From the NCBI RefSeq assembly GCF_900115365.1, contig NZ_FOWD01000026.1, positions 1 to 59,728 of the forward strand: a stretch of 59,728 nt of DNA. The letters run 5' to 3'. Shown piece after piece: positions 8,774 through 17,875 of this stretch. Source of the stretch: Anaerocolumna aminovalerica. GTDB lineage: Bacteria; Bacillota; Clostridia; Lachnospirales; Lachnospiraceae. The notes under the pieces are model-generated. The model was not told the DNA's origin and did not search any database. It saw only the letters and a program-made list of their open reading frames with translations. How positions within the stretch are numbered: the stretch's first letter is position 1; each line of letters starts with the position of its first letter. Position numbers and translations under genes: made by a program.

Positions 8774-9964
8774 CTATTTTTTGTCTTCCGGAGTTTCTTC
8801 CTTTTTACCATCAGCGGTTTCCCCCGTGGTGTCTTTGTTATCTTTTCCCGTTGAGTCTCCGGCTTTTCCTTCATTAGCAGCATCTGATGCTTTATCTGAT
8901 TTTGCATCTTCTGATATAAACGTTATGGAGTCCCATATTTCATTATTTACTTTTATATCCGTATCTTTATTCCATTCTTCATAAAGTTTTTGGAAAGCAT
9001 CCGATTGTCGTTTTGATATGATTTGTTCTTTTTGCTCCTGTGTTGCATCTTCGTCAAAATCACTTACACAGTAAAGAATGTGAAATCCATAATCTGTTTC
9101 AACAATATTACTTACTTCTCCTGGTTTCATTGCAAAGGCTGCCTCTTCAAATGGTTTTACCATTTCACCTTTACCAAAAGTGTATTCTACACTTGAATCA
9201 TCGGTATTGGCTTCTGCCAACTTATAAAAGTCATCTGTTTCTTTTGCTTCCTTTAATAAGTTATCTGCCTTTTTACGCGCTTCTGCTTTTTCTTTTTCAG
9301 TTAAATCTACAGTTTTTCCATTTTCATCCTTCTTTTGTGTCTTAACTAAAAGATGCTGAATGGTAATTTGTTTTGCTTCTTCATCAGAAACTTCTGTATC
9401 CACATCTAAAGTAGCTGCTTCATATACTTTTTGTTTTAATAAGTCATCTTTCAGTATATTAGTAACAACCTCTTCTGTTATTCCGTAAGCTGCTTTATCT
9501 TCATCTGTAATCCCTGCTAGGAATTTTGTTGTATATTCTTTAATTTCTGCTTCTTCATCTTCTGAAACTGATACATTAAAGCTGCCTGCTTTATCACTTA
9601 TTATTTTGTTCTGAACAATCATGTTCATAATATCCTGCTTTGCCAATTCTTCAAAAGTCTGGCCTCCGCCGAAATCATATCCCCATATATCAGAACCGTA
9701 CTGCGCTTCCATCTGGGCCTGAAATGACTTAAAATAAGCCATTGCCTCACTATATAAAACCTTTTTATTTCCAACAGAAACAACTTCTTTTCCAAATAAC
9801 TTATTGTCTGTTTCTGTACCTTTCTCATCTGTTTCTTTTCCTTCTGCACCCTGGCTTGTGCTTCCGTTATTATCTTTTTTACCAGGCTTTGAACAAGCTA
9901 CAGCAAATACCGTAATGGATGCCAAAAGCCCTAAGTACATTAATTTCTTTGCAATTTTCTTCAT
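8774..9964 (-). CDS. prsA: foldase lipoprotein, parvulin-type peptidyl-prolyl isomerase
   Basis: PrsA-type foldases sit on the outer face of the membrane and help exported proteins fold. The signal peptide ends in a lipobox (FAVAC, Cys 24). A SurA_N/trigger-like region (about 55-190) is followed by a parvulin domain (about 193-305) with QHLLVKT, a phosphate-loop-like region and a YGFHILY end. The acidic Lys/Asp/Gly-rich tail (about 350-396) is low complexity and probably disordered. AGAGGAAAGA precedes the ATG. Its own terminator separates it from the amidase gene downstream, and mfd lies upstream on the same strand. Confidence 0.88.
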   Translation of the reverse strand: MKKIAKKLMYLGLLASITVFAVACSKPGKKDNNGSTSQGAEGKETDEKGTETDNKLFGKEVVSVGNKKVLYSEAMAYFKSFQAQMEAQYGSDIWGYDFGGGQTFEELAKQDIMNMIVQNKIISDKAGSFNVSVSEDEEAEIKEYTTKFLAGITDEDKAAYGITEEVVTNILKDDLLKQKVYEAATLDVDTEVSDEEAKQITIQHLLVKTQKKDENGKTVDLTEKEKAEARKKADNLLKEAKETDDFYKLAEANTDDSSVEYTFGKGEMVKPFEEAAFAMKPGEVSNIVETDYGFHILYCVSDFDEDATQEQKEQIISKRQSDAFQKLYEEWNKDTDIKVNNEIWDSITFISEDAKSDKASDAANEGKAGDSTGKDNKDTTGETADGKKEETPEDKK

Positions 9965-10054
9965 TCTTTCCTCTTTCCTGCCTAAGTCAGTCTACCTTGA
10001 AAAAACTAAAGGCGCAATTTCTCTTTTATTGCATAATACATGTCTCATTATAGT

Positions 10055-13000
10055 TTAATTTTCTTCATCTAGCAATAGTTTTAAATCATTTAATAGATTT
10101 TTCACATTTTCAAAAAATGTTATACAATCTATTTTTCCTTTCACTATTTTCTTTAAATCATAAGTAAAATAGGGGTTTGCTTCCATGGTAAGTTTTAAAG
10201 CAGGTTGGTATTTTTTGATTAATTCCGGGAACTTATCCGCTTTTAATTTCGCCCTATTATACATAATCAATTTAATCTGATCATTTTTATGAATCATGGA
10301 AGTAATATACACCCCATGGCACATAGATTTTATAAGTGCAATATTCAATAAATTATTGACGGAAGAAGGAATATCTCCAAAACGGTCCAATAATTCCTCC
10401 TGCATGTCAAGGAATTCTTCTTCATCTTCAATCTCTGCAATCCGTTTGTACACATCCAGTTTTTGAAATTCACTTTTAATATAAGTAGCAGGAATAAATG
10501 CATCCATATCCACATCCACTGTGGTATCAAAAGTTTCCTCTTCTACCGTATCCCCCTTCATAGTCCGCACTGCATCATTTAGCATCTTGCAGTATAAATC
10601 ATATCCTACTGCTTCCATATGTCCACTTTGTTGTGCACCAAGTAAATTTCCTGCACCACGGATCTCTAAATCCCTCATGGCAATCTTAAAACCGGAACCC
10701 AGCTCAGTAAATTCTTTAATGGCTTGAAGGCGTTTTTCTGCTATTTCTTTTAACATTTTATCTCTTTTATACATCAAAAAGGCATAGGCGGTTCGATTAG
10801 ACCTTCCTACACGTCCTCTTAACTGATATAGCTGTGATAGACCAAGGCGGTCCGCATCATCTATAATCATAGTGTTTACATTGGAGATATCCAGACCAGT
10901 TTCAATAATGGTTGTGGATACCAATACATCAATTTCTCCATTAATAAAGTCAAACATAATCCGTTCCAATTCCCGTTCACTCATTTGACCATGTGCAAAG
11001 GATACATTTGCCTCAGGCACTAATTTTGCTATTCTTCCTGCAATTTCATCAATGCCATTTACACGGTTGTACACATAATACACCTGTCCATCCCTTGCCA
11101 GTTCCCGGTTTATAGCCTCCCGGATAATTTCGTCATTATGTTCTAAAACGTAAGTTTGAATAGGCATTCTATCCACTGGCGGTTCATCCAAAACACTCAT
11201 ATCACGAATTCCGATTAAACTCATATGAAGAGTTCTTGGTATAGGAGTAGCCGTTAAGGTCAGTACGTCAACCTCCCCTTTTAACTGTTTGATTTTTTCT
11301 TTATGAGTCACTCCAAATCGCTGCTCTTCATCCACAATCAGCAGCCCCAGATTCTTAAATTGTATATCCTTTGATAAAACTCTGTGGGTACCAATTATAA
11401 TATCCAGGCTTCCTTTTTTCAGCCTTTCAATTACTTTCTTCTGCTGAGCAGGTGTGCGGAAGCGGGACAGCATATCAATACTGATAGGAAAATCCATCAT
11501 TCTTTGCACAAAAGTATTGTAGTGCTGCTGAGCCAATATAGTAGTGGGCACCAGAATAACTACCTGTTTGCCGTCAGAAACAGCTTTAAATGCAGCTCGA
11601 ATGGCAATCTCGGTTTTGCCGTACCCAACATCTCCACAGATTAAACGGTCCATGATCTTCTTACTTTCCATATCCCGTTTTGTTTCTTCAATAGCCCGAA
11701 GTTGGTCGTCTGTTTCATCATAAGGAAACATTTCTTCAAATTCCTTCTGCCACACCGTATCTGAACCAAACTGGTAACCGGTTTTAGATTGGCGAATGGC
11801 ATAAAGTTCTACCAATTCCTTAGCAATCTCTTTTACCGCCCCTTTTACTTTTGCCTTTGTCTTTTTCCATTCCGGCGAATTCAGTCTATTTAGTTTCGGC
11901 TTCTTAGTTTCTGCGCCTGCATATTTTTGTATCACGTCAAGGCCTGTTGCAAGTATATACAACACGCCTCCTCCAGCATATTCAATCTTTATATAATCTT
12001 TTGTTATTTTATCTACTTCGATCTTTTCAATACCCCGGTAGATACCTAATCCGTGATTTTCATGAACCACGTAATCACCAATATTTAAATCGGTAAAGTT
12101 TTGTATCTTCTTACCGTCATATTCTTTTATTTTTCGCTTCTTCTTTTTCTCTGTACCAAAAATATCACTTTCAGATATGATTACAAATTTAATAAGGGGA
12201 TATTCGAAACCTTTGTGAAGACTTCCATAAGCAACCATAATTTCGCCCTTTTGTATGATACGGTCCATATCTTCACCGTAAAATGCAGTTAACTCATGTT
12301 CCATTAAGTCTTCGCTAAGCCTTTTAGCTCTGGTTCTGGAACCTGACAGCAAAAGAATACGATATCCGTTTTTCTTCCACTTTGCCAAATCCTTAATCAG
12401 AACATCAAAGTTATTGTTATAAGGGTTCACAGACCGTACAGTAAAATCGTACCTGGATTTAATGGCAAAGACATTTGTTTTATAATCCATGGTGCTTAAT
12501 AATATGGTATTCTTACGGTTTAAATTAGCAAGAAGTTCTTTGTAGCTATAAATAACATCACTTTGTCCCGGAAGAATATAACCCTTCTCCATTCGGCCAA
12601 TCATGCCTTCTCTAAACTCTGTTTCCACAGCCTCCCCTTTTTCTACAACTCTGGAGGGTTCATCCAGGAAAACAATAGAATTATCTCCTTCAAAGTAATC
12701 AAATAAGGAGACGGTTTTATCATAAAAATAATTTATGAAACTATCAATACCTACAAAGCTTTGAAAATGAACGATATTTTCTTTGAAATCATCAATAATA
12801 TTCTGAATACGGGCGGCCTCTTCTGTTTTAAACTGTTCCCGGAGCTTTGCCGTATATTGTTTTTTCTCATCCTCAATTTTTTTAAGGCCTTCTAACATCC
12901 TATCCTTACTAAGAATCATTTCCGCCGCAGGATATATCTTAAGGCCTTTTACATTCTCAATAGATCTTTGGCTGTCTACATCGAAAGAGCGAATGGAATC

Positions 13001-13594
13001 CACTTCATCCCCCCACAGCTCTATACGGTAAGGACAGTCTTCCGTAGGAGGGTAAATATCCAGAATACCTCCTCTTACTGCAAATTCACCGGGGCCTTCC
13101 ACCTGCCCCTGCCTTTCGTAACCCAGATGAATCAGTTTCTCCTGAAGCCCTGTAAAATCTACAGTAGCTGCCTCCTCTATGGTAATTACAGATTCCATCA
13201 GTGAATCAAAAGGTAGAATTTTATCCATACCTCCGTCTAATGTTGTAATAATGGTTACCGGCTCTTGTTCCATAAGCTTTCTTAATATCTTAAGACGGTT
13301 CTTCACAAGGGCATTGCCATGAATATCTGCACTGTAGAAGATAATGTCTTTGGCCGGATACAAATAAACATTTTTATCATAAAGCTTATAATCTTCATAT
13401 ATTTCCTTGGCTTTCATATCATTATAAGTTATGACTAATTTCCATGGATAGCCTTCACCCAAGCCACTGATGAGATGACATTTCTGCGAGTCAATACAAC
13501 CTGTAACCTGCACCGGTGTGTTTTTTAATTTTAAGTTGTTCTTAATGTCATTAAATTCTTTTAGTTCCTTCAGAGGAGAAGTAAAGGTTTTCAA
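10055..13594 (-). CDS. mfd: transcription-repair coupling factor
   Basis: Mfd is an ATP-dependent DNA translocase that removes RNA polymerase stalled at lesions and recruits UvrA. At 1179 aa it is full length. An N-terminal UvrB-like region (about 1-330) is followed by the CarD-like polymerase-interaction domain (NIGDYVVHENHGLGIYRGIE, about 500). The helicase motor has Walker A (CGDVGYGKTEIAIRAAF), DEEQ box (IVDEEQRFG) and QLRGRVGRS. The C-terminal TRCF domain ends the protein. The start is TTG at 13592-13594 with AAAGGAGG upstream. It follows pth by 32 bp, as one operon; no fin gene sits between them, unlike B. subtilis. Confidence 0.97.
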   Translation of the reverse strand: MKTFTSPLKELKEFNDIKNNLKLKNTPVQVTGCIDSQKCHLISGLGEGYPWKLVITYNDMKAKEIYEDYKLYDKNVYLYPAKDIIFYSADIHGNALVKNRLKILRKLMEQEPVTIITTLDGGMDKILPFDSLMESVITIEEAATVDFTGLQEKLIHLGYERQGQVEGPGEFAVRGGILDIYPPTEDCPYRIELWGDEVDSIRSFDVDSQRSIENVKGLKIYPAAEMILSKDRMLEGLKKIEDEKKQYTAKLREQFKTEEAARIQNIIDDFKENIVHFQSFVGIDSFINYFYDKTVSLFDYFEGDNSIVFLDEPSRVVEKGEAVETEFREGMIGRMEKGYILPGQSDVIYSYKELLANLNRKNTILLSTMDYKTNVFAIKSRYDFTVRSVNPYNNNFDVLIKDLAKWKKNGYRILLLSGSRTRAKRLSEDLMEHELTAFYGEDMDRIIQKGEIMVAYGSLHKGFEYPLIKFVIISESDIFGTEKKKKRKIKEYDGKKIQNFTDLNIGDYVVHENHGLGIYRGIEKIEVDKITKDYIKIEYAGGGVLYILATGLDVIQKYAGAETKKPKLNRLNSPEWKKTKAKVKGAVKEIAKELVELYAIRQSKTGYQFGSDTVWQKEFEEMFPYDETDDQLRAIEETKRDMESKKIMDRLICGDVGYGKTEIAIRAAFKAVSDGKQVVILVPTTILAQQHYNTFVQRMMDFPISIDMLSRFRTPAQQKKVIERLKKGSLDIIIGTHRVLSKDIQFKNLGLLIVDEEQRFGVTHKEKIKQLKGEVDVLTLTATPIPRTLHMSLIGIRDMSVLDEPPVDRMPIQTYVLEHNDEIIREAINRELARDGQVYYVYNRVNGIDEIAGRIAKLVPEANVSFAHGQMSERELERIMFDFINGEIDVLVSTTIIETGLDISNVNTMIIDDADRLGLSQLYQLRGRVGRSNRTAYAFLMYKRDKMLKEIAEKRLQAIKEFTELGSGFKIAMRDLEIRGAGNLLGAQQSGHMEAVGYDLYCKMLNDAVRTMKGDTVEEETFDTTVDVDMDAFIPATYIKSEFQKLDVYKRIAEIEDEEEFLDMQEELLDRFGDIPSSVNNLLNIALIKSMCHGVYITSMIHKNDQIKLIMYNRAKLKADKFPELIKKYQPALKLTMEANPYFTYDLKKIVKGKIDCITFFENVKNLLNDLKLLLDEEN

Positions 13595-13626
13595 ATTGCT
13601 GCCTCCTTTATAGACACCTATTGCTG

Positions 13627-14190
13627 TTATTTTCTATTATAAATATTCATTGCAGATTCCATTCCATCTGTAATAATTGACTTTACTGCTTCGGAAGACC
13701 TTTTTAAGGCTTCACGTATAACAGGTTCTTCTTCCTTTGGAAAACGGGACAGCACATAGTCTGCCAAGTCCCAATCCTTAGGTTTGTCACCTACTCCTAT
13801 TTTGATCCTTGCAAAATCCTCAGTACCCAGATGGCTGATAATATTCTTAATTCCGTTGTGTCCTCCCGCACTTCCTTTACTGCGAAGGCGAAGCTGACCA
13901 ACTTCTAAACTAATATCATCATAAATTACTATAATTTCTTCGTTTGACACTTTATAAAAATCCACTAATTCCCTAACACTTTCTCCGCTTAGATTCATGA
14001 AGGTCTGAGGCTGTGCAAGCACTACCTTTTCACCTCCAACGTATCCCTTTCCGCATATAGCTTTGTGTTTTTTAAAATCCAAAGGAATATTATAATCATC
14101 CGCAATTCGTGTTATGGCATCAAACCCTATATTATGTCTCGTTGCTGCGTATCTTTGATCCGGATTACCCAGTCCTATAATAATGTACAT
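13627..14190 (-). CDS. pth: peptidyl-tRNA hydrolase
   Basis: Pth releases tRNA from peptidyl-tRNAs dropped by ribosomes. The family start MYIIIGLGNPDQRYAATRHNIGFD contains the catalytic His (RHNIGF, residue 20). The substrate-binding motifs TFMNLSGESV, IYDDISLEVGQLRLR and GSAGGHNGIKNII are complete. The ATG at 14188-14190 matches the family start; an in-frame GTG at 14202 would add four residues. Neither has a strong ribosome-binding site. It leads the pth-mfd unit, and a folded intergenic element lies upstream. Confidence 0.95.
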   Translation of the reverse strand: MYIIIGLGNPDQRYAATRHNIGFDAITRIADDYNIPLDFKKHKAICGKGYVGGEKVVLAQPQTFMNLSGESVRELVDFYKVSNEEIIVIYDDISLEVGQLRLRSKGSAGGHNGIKNIISHLGTEDFARIKIGVGDKPKDWDLADYVLSRFPKEEEPVIREALKRSSEAVKSIITDGMESAMNIYNRK

Positions 14191-14304
14191 AACTATACCC
14201 ACTGCATATCACAAGCTTTCCTGCGATACTGCCATTCATAAATAATGTGAAAGAATTCAGTTTACGGCATCCTTTCATTCTTAATTTTTCTTTCACCGTT
14301 TTAA

Positions 14305-14441
14305 AGCGGATATTCCCACTTGCCTACAGGCAAGTTTATCCGCTTACGCTACTTGCTCATAACCTCATTGCCACTACGTGGCATTTCAGCAGGAGCACTA
14401 ACTCCTGCTGAAACAGGCAAGCCCTCTTCCCTGATGAGGTT
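14305..14441. repeat. multi-stem structured intergenic element
   Basis: Several perfect stems are packed here. AGCGGATA (14305-14312)/TATCCGCT (14337-14344) encloses ACTTGCC/GGCAAGT. AACCTCAT (14361-14368)/ATGAGGTT (14434-14441) encloses TGCCAC/GTGGCA (14369-14383) and an 11-bp TTCAGCAGGAG/CTCCTGCTGAA hairpin (14385-14412). It lies between the DUF4003 stop and the pth start. It could be a repeat element, a structured leader of pth-mfd, or a terminator array. Confidence 0.6.
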
Positions 14442-14446
14442 AACTT

Positions 14447-15448
14447 CTAATCTCCATAAGAAGATGCTGCGGCTGCCGCAGAAGCACTGGATACAGCAAT
14501 AATCATTGCCGTTTGCTGTGCAATTATCAGGTTTGTTATCCCATTAGCCAAAGTCATTGTAAGGGAATCCTTCTTTGATTCTTTCAGGTATTCCTCCACT
14601 ACCAGTACTGAACTGAATAAAGTTCGATCCTGCTTGGATATGGACCATCTTCCAAAACCTTTTTTCCCCAACAAATATTTATTGACTTCTGCAATCTCAT
14701 CTGTCAGCTTCTCCACATCTTCACTAACCAATACTAATATGCCAAGATTAGCAAGATTATGATATTTTGATATCTTGCAATCTTTATTATTCAAACTTTC
14801 AAATACTTCTAATACCCTGTCACATTTTTCCTGAGCAGGTTCTTCTCCCATAGCAAGTACATGGGTCAAGGATTGCAATTCATTGCCCACCCCAAAATTT
14901 TTCTTTAACAGTTCATAACACATTTCCATCTCGTTTATTGTGGAAGCTATATTTAAATCTGTTGCAGCTAACATTGCTGCATATCCATAATCATCAGCGG
15001 CAGTTAAAAACCGATGCTCTCTTTTCATTGCATCATAGAATTCTTTTGCTCTGCTAATGACAGCTCCCACATCCTGCTCCGGCTTTTGCTTTGCCACGGA
15101 AAATGCAGCTAAGGTCAAATAGGGCGAAGCACGAAAACCTGTTTTTCTCATTTCTTCATATATATTCTTAGTTTTTAAAAACATCTCTTCCTGATTCTTT
15201 TCAAGAGAAAATAAAGTAGATAAAATAAAAAATGAAATATCCTTAAAAGAGGAGAAAACTCCTGTATTATTCTTAATGATTCCTTTTGCCTTTTTTATTG
15301 CTTCTACATCAGCCTTGATACCGGCATTGGCACATATTATAGCGGCTAATCTTAGCATCATGGAGTATTCCCATTTAAAATTCTTCTTTAATATCCCATA
15401 GTTTTCTTCAAATAAATCACATTTGTATTGTAGATTGTTACTTAACAT
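14447..15448 (-). CDS. DUF4003 family protein
   Basis: A 333-aa predominantly helical protein of the DUF4003 family, unknown function. The repeated Leu/Ala-rich helices and segments such as TGFRASPYLTLAAFSVA and LGKKGFGRWSISKQDR are characteristic. The C-terminus is Ala/Ser-rich (VSSASAAAAASSYGD). I start at the ATG at 15446-15448, which has GGGAGGT upstream. The frame continues to 15592, but that extension is hydrophobic, has no ribosome-binding site and overlaps the leader. It is monocistronic, with a folded element downstream and a region of interleaved inverted repeats upstream. Confidence 0.8.
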   Translation of the reverse strand: MLSNNLQYKCDLFEENYGILKKNFKWEYSMMLRLAAIICANAGIKADVEAIKKAKGIIKNNTGVFSSFKDISFFILSTLFSLEKNQEEMFLKTKNIYEEMRKTGFRASPYLTLAAFSVAKQKPEQDVGAVISRAKEFYDAMKREHRFLTAADDYGYAAMLAATDLNIASTINEMEMCYELLKKNFGVGNELQSLTHVLAMGEEPAQEKCDRVLEVFESLNNKDCKISKYHNLANLGILVLVSEDVEKLTDEIAEVNKYLLGKKGFGRWSISKQDRTLFSSVLVVEEYLKESKKDSLTMTLANGITNLIIAQQTAMIIAVSSASAAAAASSYGD

Positions 15449-15502
15449 TCTAATACCTCCCTCTTTAACAAGAACGGACAACATGAAAAATACTGCAAAA
15501 TA

Positions 15503-15550
15503 TGCACGTAACAACGCTACACCTATAATAATTATACGTGCAGCGTTGTT
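15503..15550. promoter_or_regulatory. two interleaved inverted repeats in the DUF4003 leader
   Basis: TGCACGTA (15503-15510) pairs with TACGTGCA (15535-15542), and AACAACGCT (15510-15518) pairs with AGCGTTGTT (15542-15550). The order A-B-A'-B' with no connecting bases makes the two stems mutually exclusive in RNA. It is either a switch-like leader or a compound protein-binding site. Confidence 0.4.
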
Positions 15551-15758
15551 CCATATTGTTATTATTATAAAGCATTGTAATTTTAATGGCAATAGTTTTT
15601 CTAATACTAATTCCTCATTAAAACCTTTCCAAAACTGGACAAATCTTTTAGTCCGAAAGTCACTCTTAAATCTTGTTAAACTTGTTATTATGTGTTTTAC
15701 TTATAGTAGGATTTACTCTTATTCCATAATTGATTTGTAAAAAGAACGAGGTGATACC

Positions 15759-16601
15759 ATGTCTGCTGAAATTACATTGGAAAGAATTTTAAAAGAACTT
15801 TATAATATATCCGGCTTTCGAATCAGTATCTATGATACCGAATTTAACGAAATAATTGCCTATCCCCAAAAATTAAGTTGTTATTGCAGTCTTATACAGG
15901 AGTCTCCGGAAGGAAAACAAAAATGCGTACAAAATGATATTAATGCTTTTGAAAAAGTACAAACTTTGAAAAATGTATATATCTACAAATGCCATTTTGG
16001 CTTGTGTGAAGCCGTTACACCTCTTTACAGCTTTGACACTTTAACCGGTTACCTGATGATGGGCCAGTATTTGGATGATGATTCCGAATCAATGAATAAT
16101 GCCTTTTATGCTGCATTTCCTTATACAAAAGATAAAAACCGTTTATCAGAGGCTTTAAAACAAGTTCCTGTCAGCTCCAAAGAAACTATTCAATCGGTAA
16201 TTACCATCATGAATGTTTGTGCTCAGTATATTACTTTAAGCAACCGTTTAAATCATCAAAAGCAAGACCTTGCCATGAAAATAAAAGAATACCTTGATAT
16301 AAATTATAGCAGAAAAATCACCATTGATTTACTATGCTCTCACTTTTTCTGTTCAAAGTCCACATTGCATACTCATTTTAAAGCGAAGTTTCATAAAGGT
16401 ATTAATCAGTATCTGACAGAAATCCGTATTCAGCATGGAGAAAATTATCTTCGCAACAGCAAGAAAACCATTGGAGAAATTACATCATTGTGTGGTTTTA
16501 CCGACCAAAATTATTTTACCAAGGCATTTACAAAGCATAAAAATATGTCCCCAACAGAATTTCGCAAAAGCTGCGAAACAGGTAATGAAATAGCAAATTA
16601 A
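15759..16601 (+). CDS. AraC-family regulator with PocR sensor domain
   Basis: A transcription factor pairing an N-terminal PocR-type ligand-binding domain with a C-terminal AraC helix-turn-helix. The PocR part (about 10-165) has the Cys-rich pattern CYCSLIQESPEGKQKC...CHFGLCEAVTPL and the MMGQYL motif. The two HTH units (about 185-275) include CSKSTLHTHFKAKF and LCGFTDQNYFTKAFTKHKNMSPTEFRK. GAACGAGGTG precedes the ATG. PocR sensors in clostridia often detect small diols or hydrocarbon derivatives or related metabolites. No obvious catabolic operon is adjacent, so the target is unknown. Confidence 0.88.
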   Translation: MSAEITLERILKELYNISGFRISIYDTEFNEIIAYPQKLSCYCSLIQESPEGKQKCVQNDINAFEKVQTLKNVYIYKCHFGLCEAVTPLYSFDTLTGYLMMGQYLDDDSESMNNAFYAAFPYTKDKNRLSEALKQVPVSSKETIQSVITIMNVCAQYITLSNRLNHQKQDLAMKIKEYLDINYSRKITIDLLCSHFFCSKSTLHTHFKAKFHKGINQYLTEIRIQHGENYLRNSKKTIGEITSLCGFTDQNYFTKAFTKHKNMSPTEFRKSCETGNEIAN

Positions 16602-16650
16602 ATTTTTATCAAAGGGATTAATAATAATCTCCCTTAGAAATATAGATAAA

Positions 16651-16684
16651 AAACTCCGAAAGTCCAAGAGGCATTTCGGAGTTT
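16651..16684. terminator. bidirectional terminator between the araC-type gene and galE
   Basis: AAACTCCGAAA (16651-16661) and TTTCGGAGTTT (16674-16684) form an 11-bp stem with a 12-nt loop between convergent genes. Confidence 0.8.
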
Positions 16685-16702
16685 CATTTATTTTACCTGA
16701 AT

Positions 16703-17716
16703 TTACTGTCTATAACCTTCTGGATTATGACTTTGCCAATTCCAGGCATCCTGACACATTTTTTCAATATCATATTTTGCAGACCAGTCTAATTCGCTCT
16801 TTGCTTTCTCCGGATTAGAATAGCATGCAGCTACATCCCCCGGACGACGATCAATAATTTGATATGGAAGCTCTTTTCCACATGCTTTTTCAAAAGCATG
16901 AATCATTTCTAATACAGAATAACCTCTGCCGGTTCCTAAGTTATAAATATATACTCCCGGATTGCCAGCTTTTTTCTCAATGGCTTTCAGGTGTCCAATA
17001 CTTAAATCTACAACATGGATATAATCTCTTACACCGGTACCGTCAACCGTAGGATAGTCGTTACCGTATACACTTACCTGTTTTAATTTACCAGTAGCAA
17101 CTTGTGCAATGTATGGAAGTAGATTGTTAGGAATTCCACGTGGGTCTTCCCCAATACGTCCGCTTTCATGAGCTCCAATAGGATTAAAGTAACGAAGAAT
17201 AACAATGGAGAATCTGGAGTCAGAAACATATAAGTCTTGTAAAATCTGTTCTATCATTAACTTGGTTGTTCCATATGGATTGGTTGTGGATAGTGGGAAA
17301 TCTTCTGTAATAGGTAATTTCTCAGGTGTTCCGTATACCGTTGCAGAGGAAGAGAATACCAGATTAAATACTCCGTGTTTTTGCATACAATCAAGCAGAT
17401 TAAAGGTACCTGTTAAGTTATTATGATAATATCTTAAAGGAATGCTTACAGATTCTCCTACTGCTTTTAAGCCTGCAAAATGTATAACTGCATCTACTAC
17501 ATTTTCATCAAATATTTTATCTAACGCACCATAATCAAGTAAATCAGCCTGATAAAACAATATATCTTTACCTGTTAATTCTTTTACACGCTTTAGGGAT
17601 TCTTCACTGGAATTGGATAAGTTATCAACAACAATAACATCATGTCCGGCATTTAACAGTTCCAGACAAGTATGGCTTCCAATAAAACCAGCACCTCCGG
17701 TTACCAATATATTCAT
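16703..17716 (-). CDS. galE: UDP-glucose 4-epimerase
   Basis: GalE interconverts UDP-glucose and UDP-galactose (some also the N-acetyl forms) using bound NAD. The Rossmann motif GGAGFIGSHTCLELL is at the start. The catalytic Ser/Tyr/Lys set is seen in FSSSATVYG and NPYGTTKLMIEQ (YxxxK about residue 148). The later RYFNPIGAHESGRIGEDP and GTGVRDYIHVVDL segments are typical. The length of 337 aa is standard. It follows a NahK-like kinase and a sugar nucleotidyltransferase on the same strand, so it may act on the UDP-sugar they make. A 20-bp palindrome lies upstream. Confidence 0.95.
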   Translation of the reverse strand: MNILVTGGAGFIGSHTCLELLNAGHDVIVVDNLSNSSEESLKRVKELTGKDILFYQADLLDYGALDKIFDENVVDAVIHFAGLKAVGESVSIPLRYYHNNLTGTFNLLDCMQKHGVFNLVFSSSATVYGTPEKLPITEDFPLSTTNPYGTTKLMIEQILQDLYVSDSRFSIVILRYFNPIGAHESGRIGEDPRGIPNNLLPYIAQVATGKLKQVSVYGNDYPTVDGTGVRDYIHVVDLSIGHLKAIEKKAGNPGVYIYNLGTGRGYSVLEMIHAFEKACGKELPYQIIDRRPGDVAACYSNPEKAKSELDWSAKYDIEKMCQDAWNWQSHNPEGYRQ

Positions 17717-17817
17717 AACAACACCTATGCCTTTCCTTTATATTTTGCCTCATAAGGCCATCTGAGCTGAAATGTACATTTTCAGCCGGTAACTTGAATA
17801 TTTACATATATTCATTA

Positions 17818-17837
17818 CAGTATAGTATACTATACTG
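17818..17837. promoter_or_regulatory. 20-bp perfect palindrome upstream of galE
   Basis: CAGTATAGTATACTATACTG is exactly self-complementary and lies about 100 bp upstream of the galE start. It is a candidate operator. It could also be a chance result of AT-rich sequence. Confidence 0.35.
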
Positions 17838-17875
17838 CTCTATCTATTTCCATTGTTTTTTTGCCATGGCGCCAA

